Shown: one piece after another, positions 22,321 through 31,282 of the stretch
Layout: the number at the start of each line of letters is the position of its first letter
Position numbering within the stretch: position 1 is the first letter of the stretch
Source: Saprolegnia diclina VS20
Taxonomy: Eukaryota > Oomycota > Saprolegniomycetes > Saprolegniales > Saprolegniaceae
DNA length: 50,028 bases
Direction: 5' to 3'
Assembly: GCF_000281045.1 (NCBI RefSeq)
Contig: NW_008246115.1
Location: forward strand, 317,438-367,465
Notes under the pieces: model-generated
Told to the model about the DNA's origin: nothing
Seen by the model: only the letters and a program-made list of their open reading frames with translations
Database searches by the model: none
Program-made: the position numbers and the translations under genes

Positions 22321-22700
22321 GGGGTTAACCTCGTGTTTTCTTGGGGCAGGTTTTGGTCGAGCTTTTTGGTTGAGGTTTTGCATTGGGGTAGCGTGCAATC
22401 TAGCGGTGGGATCGCGTACTACGTGTGACGTAGTTTGGACTCGTCGGTGGACGGGGTCATGTGCATTGAGTTTCAACGTACCTGCCCCAAACCTCGGGTT
22501 TTCTTGGGGCAGGGTGTGGTTGGTCTATCTGGTTGAGGTGGGGCATAGTACCGGTGGGCCATCTAGCCGTCTTTCTGCGCAGTGGTTTGATTCGTGTAGA
22601 AGGTTTGCGCAGAGTGCCATCGAGCTTTTTGATTCCAATTTGGTTTCGGGGCCGCGTGCAACCTAGCGGTATGTCTGTGTCGTAGCTTGGACAGTGTGGA
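22321..22700. repeat. Degenerate direct repeat, unit about 165 bp
   Basis: The word GTTTTCTTGGGGCAGG occurs at about 22333 and, as GGTTTTCTTGGGGCAGGG, at about 22498. Each is followed by a related stretch reading GGTTGAGGT..GCAT..ATCTAGC. A third, weaker match (GAGCTTTTTGATTCC..CAACCTAGCGG) follows near 22622. No coding frame is supported. The arrangement starts right where homology between the two channel copies ends. Confidence 0.5.
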
Positions 22701-23489
22701 TGCCTTCCACCCTCACGGGCTCTTGTACCTTCCTACTGCAAACACGCATTCACATGGCGAATGTGTGATGGACGCGTGCGACGGACGGACCTCCGCTTCG
22801 TTACGATGCCCAGCGGACCGCTGCCGGCCTTCAGCCGGAAACGAAACTGCGGTGCACCTGGTGGACTCTTGTAGGGGTCCAGTGGAAACAAAGTCAAATT
22901 CATTTTCCATTGTGCAGTGAGGGTGCTGCATCGTCCCAATCTCGCTTAGATGTGGGTTGTTATTGTTACCGGGAAGAGTTATTTCTTAGCCACTTCCACC
23001 TTCGCATCATTTCAGCACTCGGGTCCAATACTGCATAGCAGGACGCTTCACGCACAACAGCTTGCTGCAGCATCGCGAAATGATCAACATTGCACGATGT
23101 TTTACGTTCATGAGGTGGTTTAAAGAATCGCTACTCGGATTTGAAGGCCCAGCACATCCACTGTGGCAGGCCCCATGGACGCGTACGCTTCGCCAGGAGT
23201 CGCAATGGCGGTTGCCATCGACGCCTTGCTTCGCTGCCGTCACCTCTGCCTCCGTGATCTTCTGCTTGAGCTCCTTGGCCTCCTCGGTCAGAGTAGATGT
23301 CGCCAGGGCGCATGCAGCTTGACGCATCTGCTGCTCGCGCTTGCGCTCGGCCCCAGAAGCTGGCGTCCCCACTATGACCTGATCTTCTGCTCCGTGCGTG
23401 GCGCGCAATAAAAACCTGCAAACCAAACGTAACACAGATGCGATCCTAACAGAGTGACCTAATACTTTGACCTAACACAATGCAACAAA
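22701..23489. other. Intergenic
   Basis: I see no complete gene. One minus-strand patch (23219..23411) looks helical and coding and is listed separately. Confidence 0.4.
23219..23411 (-). pseudogene. Possible coiled-coil gene fragment
   Basis: A minus-strand frame reads SGAERKREQQMRQAACA followed by EEAKELKQKITEAEVTA, a charged amphipathic pattern that chance rarely gives. It has no clear start, and the frame degenerates after it. It may be debris of a gene or transposon-associated protein. Confidence is low. Confidence 0.2.
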
Positions 23490-23712
23490 GCTTCAGGTCC
23501 CGCACTATCGCACAGGACCCATCGATACCAAATGCACACGCTACGCTCGTACATTGCGCTATCGCGCACATTATCCTACCGCGCTGCCGTGCACTATCGC
23601 AAGTGCACACGCTACGCTCGCGCATAGCATATTAACCGACCGCTCGGACCCCAGCTATCGCTGGGTGCACTCGCTACGCTCGTGGTTTGCGCTATCGCGC
23701 AGGACCCGGCTA
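23490..23712. repeat. Satellite-like tract at the edge of an assembly gap
   Basis: Variants of two words alternate: TGCACACGCTACGCTCG and GCGCTATCGCGCA(GGACCC). The first word or a variant appears four times and the second several times before the sequence breaks into Ns. Such short tandem variants often stop assemblers, which fits the gap beside it. Confidence 0.55.
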
Positions 23713-23812
23713 NNNNNNNNNNNNNNNNNNNNNNNNNNNNNNNNNNNNNNNNNNNNNNNNNNNNNNNNNNNNNNNNNNNNNNNNNNNNNNNNNNNNNNNN
23801 NNNNNNNNNNNN
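23713..23812. other. Assembly gap of exactly 100 N
   Basis: One hundred consecutive unknown bases, the usual placeholder for a gap of unknown length. True length and content cannot be read. Confidence 0.98.
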
Positions 23813-24905
23813 CTGTACAAGCTGTGCAGCAATTTCTTTGTCGGCTACATTCTGCAACTGTACGACCCTACCCCTACACGGTCTCGCTATAGAAACGGTT
23901 TAGCACCTGCCTCGGGTCGCTCACGCAGCTGCTTCGTATCGGCGAAAAATTGTTTTATCAGCCATGGTAGTCCATTTTTACTCGTTTTACAGTCCCAAAG
24001 TCGACTTGAACGATTAGGGTTATTTCCCGAGCGGTCACCACGGATGAGGTCCACGCCGCGCGCGAGCCATGGCCTTTTTACTTTGGCTACGACTATGCCG
24101 TTCTACTGAGGTACTACATTCCTGCTAACATGTACATATTGTCATGTACCTAGCGTCTTTACGATTGGGCTCCTGGGCTCGGTGCTGTCGCCGTACCTCG
24201 TGCCATGCGCGGCCGTCTTCTTCTTTGCCAAGTACTATGTCTCCAAGTACAATTTTGTATACGTGCATCCCACGACGCCGGGCCGCGGCAACGTTGCTCG
24301 CGCTGCGTACTCGCTCGCCCTCGTCTGCCTCCTCCTCTTTGAAGTAGATGATTTCACGGTGCATGATGGAGCCGCTCATGGTTTTCGTTAGCTGGCGATG
24401 ACGAGCATTCTGTCGCAAGTCGGCAACGCCAACCAATGGCTGGCACTCGTGCTGTTGACGTGCGCCACACTCGGTGTCTTTGTCTACTGGTGCGAAACTG
24501 GACCAATCTTGTCCATATTGTGCACACGCAACTAGGCGCGTCGTGGTGTACCGCGCCCTCGAGACAGAGACGAGTCCGAGTCGAGTTGACGTGGAGGCGC
24601 CAACGACGCAGCTGCGGCGGCAGCAGTCGATGGAGCTCTCACGCGCGCTGTTTCACGCGCACAGCTTGAGCGAGATGGAAGCCCTCGTACACGCTCGCCC
24701 AACGCAAGCGTACATCAACCCGTACGACGTCGGCCTCCACATGCTCTCGGTGCTGCACCGGATCCAAGCACTGCGAACCGCCAAGCTGCGCGACGCCTTT
24801 AACCGGTTGAGGCAGCAGCCAGAGGGTTCGCCTTCGGTGGCAACGACGGCCGCGACAAATGATCTCTCCGAAAATCTACTGTCGTAAATACAAGCGCATC
24901 GTACT
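23813..24905 (+). pseudogene. Partial second copy of the OSCA-like channel gene (last exons)
   Basis: Bases 23813..24905 repeat 21228..22320 without indels; I count 11 substitutions in 1093 bp. Exon equivalents are 23813..23859, 23904..23966, 24018..24110, 24154..24343, 24392..24489 and 24536..24887. All frames and splice sites are intact. Three changes are amino-acid replacements (N to S, G to R, S to N); the others are silent or intronic. The copy begins directly at the gap, so its 5' part is unknown. It is either a real recent segmental duplication or an allelic sequence placed twice. Confidence 0.85.
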
Positions 24906-25238
24906 TTTGGCGGTCGCCATGGCGAGCACCTCGTTCAGTACATACGTTGTTGGTGAGGTCGTAGACAAGCACTCTCGTCGCCACGCTCAGGTCGCACTTC
25001 ATTGAGCTTGTGCAGCGGCTCCATGCGCCCCACAATGGTCATGACCACACGCTTGCAGCTGCAAGCTGCGTTCGAGTCTACATAAGCAAGAAATGGAGCT
25101 TCGAGCCTCCACAACCCTAGCCCTTGCGAAAAGGACTCGACAATGCACAAAATTTGCATTTGTTTTACCGACTTCAAAGTCGTCAACACGTACTTTAGTA
25201 ACATGTGATGCACGTATCGCTCGCTCCCAAACGAAGCG
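24906..25238. other. Intergenic between convergent genes
   Basis: No supported gene. Homology with the sequence after the first channel copy ends abruptly at 24905. Confidence 0.4.
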
Positions 25239-26603
25239 CTACGGCGAATGGAGCCACGCACCGTCTTCTGTCTCCTCGAGGCGAATGCCGGCGTGTGTCA
25301 CCTGGAGGAGCAGTTCGCGGCTGCAGCGCACCTTGATCGAGACGTTGGTGCAGGTCGATAGGGCACAGGCGAGCGCTTGAATGCCTTGAAGACGGAAGGG
25401 ATTGAACGTGAGATCGACTTGAGCGCGGTGGCGGACATGCGTCTCACGCAGCCGACGGACCATTATCTGGACATCCAGCGTGATGAGACTGCACGACGTA
25501 AAGCTAATGAAGCGACCCCCCGCGTGGAGGCTCCGCCATAGCGCTTGCGCGGCGCAGATCGGGTGGTCTTGGAAGTAGGTGCAGAACGGGAACGAGATCG
25601 AGTCGAGATGCGCCGACCGAGTGACCCAGTCGAGCAAGTGCGAGAGGCTTCTTGGCGTAAAGAGTACCCGATCAAAGGTCAACGTTCGAATCGTTGGCTG
25701 CACCGAGACCGGCATCGCGCCCACGTCCAAGAGGTGGACTCGGGCAAGGAGAAGTTCTTGGAGCGCTTCAAGCTGCGGCAGCGCGGTCGCAAGCCCAGTG
25801 ACGGGACCCGGGTTATTCACCTTGATTGAGAGCGTAGTCATTGCAGGCAAACGGAGCAGAGGAAGGAGCAGGTCATGAGCGTGGGTGCCAACAATGTCAG
25901 ACACGAATAGCTCCGTGACGCCGCAAAAGCGCGCTCCATTGGCCATGAGCGTACCCACGAGGCCTTCGCAATGATGCAACGAAAGACGCGCGAGGTGCGG
26001 GGAGCTCGTCAGCGCTTGTGCCAAGTCGATGTTTGTCGCGTCTCGAAGCATCTGGAGGGACAAGTGCCCGTTGCCAGCGGACGCAAGCCAGTGCGTTATG
26101 TGGTCGACGCCTTGCAGTGGGTGCCCTCTCAACGGCGGGCAGAGGCTGAGCGCACGAACTTGGCTGGCCGAGAGCGCAGCTTCAAGCAGCGCCGGTTGAA
26201 GCGGCAGGGATGCATGCTCGAGGCCCGAGCAAAGGCGCAGCAGGCAGCCCACGCGCCGTCCATGGCTGTCGCTAAGTCTCTCGTCCACGGTGATACTGGT
26301 CATCGAGGCAGCCCCGAGAGCGACAAATGCACACAGGCGCAAGCGTCTGTCGGCGCGTTGGACGAGCCAAACTACGCCTGTCGCCTCGGCCACGCGATCG
26401 ATCTCGGCGACTGTCGCGACGTTGGGGGACAGGTGCCGGGTAAAGCTCGCCATGTAGGCATCGAGGATAGTGGCCGGTGGCGGCGGCGTCATGTTTGGCG
26501 GAATGACGACCGGCGACACAGCGTGAAGGAGAGCCACGACGTCATTGGGTGAGCGTGCGAACTGCGCTATAGCAGCGACGAGGTCCGGGATGTGGCTAGT
26601 CAT
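25239..26603 (-). CDS. Leucine-rich-repeat protein, intronless
   Basis: A single frame of 454 aa from an ATG at 26603. From about residue 150 onward it contains regularly spaced leucine repeats (LRALSLCPPL-like, HLARLSLHHCEGL, LEALQELLLARVHLL, IRTLTFDRVLF), as in the RNI-like LRR superfamily. The first 100 residues (IPDLVAAIAQFARSPNDVVA) resemble an F-box-like helical start, but I cannot confirm an F-box. There is no signal peptide or membrane helix, so it is probably a cytosolic protein-binding scaffold. It is neither spliced nor flanked closely by other genes. The LRR remnant at 7.3-7.7 kb may belong to the same loose family. Confidence 0.75.
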   Translation of the reverse strand: MTSHIPDLVAAIAQFARSPNDVVALLHAVSPVVIPPNMTPPPPATILDAYMASFTRHLSPNVATVAEIDRVAEATGVVWLVQRADRRLRLCAFVALGAASMTSITVDERLSDSHGRRVGCLLRLCSGLEHASLPLQPALLEAALSASQVRALSLCPPLRGHPLQGVDHITHWLASAGNGHLSLQMLRDATNIDLAQALTSSPHLARLSLHHCEGLVGTLMANGARFCGVTELFVSDIVGTHAHDLLLPLLRLPAMTTLSIKVNNPGPVTGLATALPQLEALQELLLARVHLLDVGAMPVSVQPTIRTLTFDRVLFTPRSLSHLLDWVTRSAHLDSISFPFCTYFQDHPICAAQALWRSLHAGGRFISFTSCSLITLDVQIMVRRLRETHVRHRAQVDLTFNPFRLQGIQALACALSTCTNVSIKVRCSRELLLQVTHAGIRLEETEDGAWLHSP

Positions 26604-27146
26604 TTCCCTTCTGACCTCGTTGACGTCACTGTCTTCGCCTACCGGTTACTCAAGCCGGATAATGGAAGAAAGATTTGACACGCTCCGCATGCACGAGAGG
26701 AGCTACTCTGACTCGAGTCGACGGGTCAAGCGCTGTGCGGGTCATCGCATGCTGTCGACTGCGTGGCAGCTGGGATGGTAGAGTATCAATTCTCGCGCCA
26801 GGGAAACTCGGTACCTTGATACTCTTTTGAAAGAATCCTGTGACACTTGATATTGATGCACGAATGATACCCTTTCAGAAATGATATTGAATTTGCACTT
26901 TGCCGTTGCCTTCGCAATAGTAGCCCCTCGGATCTTCAGAGGACCTTGCCATCGCATGTTGACGCGCATGGGCATGGTGAGGCTCCAAGACGCGCTCGGT
27001 CATCGAACCAAAGCCCGCTTTCATTCAAGGGTGAGCGACAGCCCTAAACATGTACCAACGTTAGTAGTGTTCATGGCTAAACTTAGCGCGGATGCGTGGT
27101 TCTGACAGTATATAGTTCGTATATTTGGCGCGCACCGGTTTCAAGC
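26604..27146. promoter_or_regulatory. Divergent intergenic region with TATA- and E2F-like words
   Basis: It separates the LRR gene (-) from the IQ/EF-hand gene (+). Near the latter are TATATA at 27109 and TTTGGCGC (an E2F-site match) at 27124, 38 and 23 bp before the ATG. Nothing else stands out. Confidence 0.35.
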
Positions 27147-30100
27147 ATGCTGCCCCGGCTACCGCAGCACGAGCCGACAAGCGTCGTGGCGGCGGCGAAG
27201 GGCTTTAAGCCTTCGCCACGCGGGACCCCACGCCGACGCGACCCGTCCCCGCGCCGGCCCGACCCGCGCCTCGAAGAGCCCGACGAATCGCACATGAGTT
27301 ACATTCCGCGCGAGTACTATGTCATTGAGACCCACGCCGTGCCTACGTATAATCCGCAGCAGTTTGCGTCGTCGTTCAAAGTCGGGGCGAACGGCCACGG
27401 CCTCTGGGAAACCGTCGTGTTTCCTTCGCTCGAGCCCCACACGCGCCAAGAGGTTCTCTACCTGCAGCAAACACTGTCGGCGATGCAAGCCAACGCCGCC
27501 GCCGAGCTGTCGTCATCGTCGTCGGTACCGAACCGGGTCGCGGCCGAGTGGCACATTTACGCCATCGTCTTCCACGAGCTCCTTCGCCAAATGCGCTTTA
27601 TCTGCAAAGAGCAAGCCACGCTCGTCACATACCTCGTCTCGCAAATGCAGTCGCTTTTCGTGCGCCTCCACGACCACGTCAAGATCCTCGAGGCGGCGTC
27701 GCTCTTGACGCCGCCGTCGACAACCACCATTTTGGTGACACCGCCCATGACACCGGCGCCGCCGCGCACCCCCAAGCCGCCCGTGCGTCGCGCTACCAAA
27801 GACCGTCGACGGCCACCGCCCGTGCCTGAGCAAGCCAGGTCGGTGCCTTTTGTATCAATCCTTCAATACTTCAATATGGCAACTATCGCATCTAGTTCCT
27901 GCCCGGATGTCAACTCGGACGGCGACTCGGACGACTCGGACGCAGAAGGGTTTGTGTGCTCGTTTTGCCACGAATACTCCAAAGACCCGGCGCGGGAAAC
28001 GACGCGCCGGAGCACGCTCCTCAGTAGCATCACGATGCGTCATCTCGGCTCGTCGATCGAGCGCGACAACCGCAAGCTCCAAGCAATTCTCAAACTCCAA
28101 GCTGTTTTTCGCGGGTATCGCATTCGCCGCGAGAAGCGCATCGCCGACCGCGTCCGGCGCCGACACCAAGCCGCGAAGACGATCCAACGAGCGTTCCAGA
28201 GCTACGGGCAGCGGAAACAAGCGACGGCAAAAAAGAAGGCCCAAGATACGTGGCGAAAGCACCTGACAATGATCGTAGCCGTGCGGCAGCTCCAGAAACG
28301 CGTGCGCAAATTTCTTCAAGTGGGACGCGAATACCGCGAAGGGCAGCTGAGTTTAGTCGCAAACCGCTTCAAGCTCGCGGACCGGGACCTCGGCAAGGTG
28401 CTCAACGAGAAATGCACGCAGCTGGAGGCCGTCGCGAGTCGGCTCCAAGGCTTTCAGGTTCAGATTCAGCACATTGTGTCGTTGATCGTACCCGATGCAC
28501 CCGCAGCGTCGTCGCTAGTGGTCGCCGATGTCGACCCCATCGTTCGCTGCGGCGACGTGCACTTGGCGCTTGTCGAGCTCCACCACCACGTGAGCGAGCT
28601 TCACGTGCGCGAACAGCGCGCCCAGCGCGAATGGGAGGCGACGCTCTTCCAGTTGCGCGAGGCCCAGCGGGCGTGGGACGAGGCCAAGCGCGCGAACGTC
28701 GGGTTCGGCAAGGACGACGACGACGAAGATACGATCGATGGCTGGGTCATCGGCGCACCGCGCACGAGCTCGTCGCTCGCTCGTCCGTCGTCGGTCGTCG
28801 GAAGTGCGGCGCCAGACGCGCCCGAGCCCGAGCACCACAGTGGCAACAGTCTCGCGCAAGAGCTCTTCGCAACAATGAAGCCGCTGCGGTATGGCAAGAA
28901 GTGGCTGGCGCAAACCCATCTCAAGCGCGGACCGACCGCCGAGTCGCCTGTCGCAACGACCGAGAAGAGCGCGCTTCTGGACGAGGCGGTCACGGAGCGC
29001 AGTGCGTCGATCGCGTCGGTGCCGCGCTCATTGACGACCGAAGGCCATCGCGGTGCCGTGCTTATGCACCGCTTCCGGTCCACGCAGAGTCTCGACCGCC
29101 CACGACGGCCCCTCGGCTGGGTCAAGCAGCTGCTCGTCCACATTTACGAGACGATTGCGCTCGCACTGCGCGAAGAGCGGCAGACGTGGCCGCCAGAGGT
29201 CGCCGCCGCGCTCGCCCATCAATTCGACTTGTCGCTGACGCTACCCGAGGCGCAGGCCATTGCGTCGGCCGTGCGCTACCTCAGCAGCGCCAAGGCCGCC
29301 ACAAGCTTGCCGGACATCATTTGTCAGCACTTTCAAGCCCAGTTCGGGCTACCGCAGCTCGTGGACCAAGCCATCTACGACCTCGCCACGCACATCCACG
29401 AGTACGCCCAGCGCGACCTCGACGTGCACCTGTTTCAGCACTTTTTGAACGGCACGCGGTCCCGTGCCAACCTCGCGTTCTTCTCGTACGTTCGCCAGCT
29501 CTGCGCCGCGCTCAGCCGCGACGATGCTTCGTCGAGCCCGCTCCTGCCGTACTTGGACGCGCATTCGAGCCGCGAGGTACGTCGGCACCCTACCCCTACC
29601 ATGGTGCAAACTCGAAATTCGTAGCTCATTGATGTCGCGCATGCACTCAAGGTAGCGCAGATCTTATTGCGCGTTCGGGACGAGAGTGCCCTCTTGGAAG
29701 CCGACCCGCTCGTGGACCTCAACGGGCGAACGCCGTCGGCGCTCTTTGAGCAGTGCCGGGCAGCGATCGAAGCCAAGGCGCACCAAGTCGAGAAGGAAGA
29801 CGACGAAGACGACGACACCACCAACGACGAGATGATGGAAAAGCCACGGCACGCGTTCAATGCCCTCTTGCAGCCGCTCAAGTTTCACTCGCACCTCCCG
29901 GCGAGTCGGAGTCCGGTGCGGAGCCGCGTGCAGACGCATCTACCGTCGTCGTCGTCGCCGGTGTTGTACTTTGCAGACTTTTTCGATATTTTGTGCAAAT
30001 TCCACGCCGAAGTGCACGTGCACGCGACGCAGCGCGAGTGGCTGCAGCAGACCTTTGACACGATCGACGGCGACCACGACGGCAGCATTCACATCGAGGC

Positions 30101-30707
30101 GTTTGTGAGTCACCTCTCGGCGCTGCCCAAAGCGCCGACGCCCCGTGAGCTCCACCAGATTTACCGCCACGCACTGCAAGTGCCATTGGACCGCACCAAA
30201 GTGCCGACGGCGCGGGTCGGCCCGATGGGGTTTCGCACTTTCTTTGGTATCGTGCAGCGGCTGCTCGTCACCAAGCAGCTGCGCCCGTCGACGCTTCATG
30301 GCGGTATCAATGACGTCGACGACGACGATCCGACGATCGCCCACGACAAGATGAAGCTGCAGACGATCATGCACCGCCTCACGCTCGACTGGCTCGAGAA
30401 GGAGCCGGTCGTCGAAGCCGCGCTGGCCCACGATGCGGGCCGGCATTTGGGCCCACGCCTGCGACAGCTGTGCGTCGAGCTCACGCAGGCGCTGTGCCTC
30501 AAGCCCTCGACCGACGCCATCGAGACGCGCCTCGAGCAAATGCACACGGCGTGGGAGCGCTATTGCGCGATTGTGTGCGTCGTCATGGTCCTCGAGATCA
30601 AGCGCGCGGGCGGCGTCGGCGTCGTGGAAGCGCAGCTTAGCGACGTCGATAGGGTCTGGAATGTCTGCTTTGGCAAGCCGTCCACAGACCCGTTGCAGCC
30701 CGTCTAA
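27147..30707 (+). CDS. Large IQ-motif and EF-hand protein
   Basis: Exons 27147..29576 and 29625..30707 (48-nt intron, TAG) give 1170 aa. A 57-nt AT-richer stretch at 27839..27895 begins GT, ends TAG and keeps frame, so it may be a further intron (1151 aa). Two IQ calmodulin-binding motifs lie near residue 320 and 345 (LQAVFRGYRIRREKR, TIQRAFQSYGQRKQ). Long charged helices follow. One EF-hand-like loop lies near residue 950 (DGDHDGSIHIEAF; calcium ligands at the D, D, D/S and E positions). The N-terminus is proline- and arginine-rich. It probably responds to calcium through calmodulin and is perhaps cytoskeletal or flagellar; I recognise no named orthologue. Confidence 0.78.
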
Positions 30708-31282
30708 GACACTAGAAATCGTCATGGCTAGTCGACGTTGTCTCGGCGTTGAAGTTGGAAGACACGCGCACGAGGTGGGCCGCTGCATCAGATGGGGCGA
30801 ATCTCGTCGTATCTTGGTCGTTGTCGGGGCACGGTGCCAAGCTACTCGGTGCGCCGATCGGGTCCGTGCTCTAGCCGTCCTCGCATCCACGACAAAACTG
30901 TACATCGACTAGAATTGGCTTACCAACTAACTAATGAACGTCGGGATACGTCTCTCGGTTGTCGATGAAACGAGGCAGTTGCGATCTTCGTCGGTCGCAA
31001 ATTTTGCGCGCTGTTAGTGACACGCCATGTTTATTTCCCGGTCACCCCACGCTTGTGATTGGTTGAAAGGAACGTTCCTGATACCATTTTGGCCAATGGC
31101 ATCGCCGAACGCTTCAACCAGCCCATCTATTTCCTGTTCGACGCCATCCTCCATCACCCGGCGGAGCGGGCCGACGCCATCCTCCCATGCTGGATCTTCT
31201 CTCGCCCGTCAACAGCGCGGAAGGGCGACCGCTCCTCTTCCGCACCGCAAGGTACCTTCCAATGCGAATACGCTCTTATCTC
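30708..31282. promoter_or_regulatory. Intergenic with CCAAT boxes upstream of the GPCR-PIPK gene
   Basis: GATTGGTT at 31057 and GGCCAATGG at 31091 lie about 220 and 190 bp before the chosen ATG. No gene is seen in the remainder. An upstream in-frame ATG at 31187 would place them 90-130 bp away. Confidence 0.4.

Noticed and set aside
23713..23812. Apparent frames running through the N block
   Set aside because: They exist only because unknown bases do not produce stops.
28250..29632. Long alternative plus-strand frame inside the IQ/EF-hand gene
   Set aside because: It is arginine-rich with no domain, a shadow of the real frame, which carries IQ motifs and continues across the intron.
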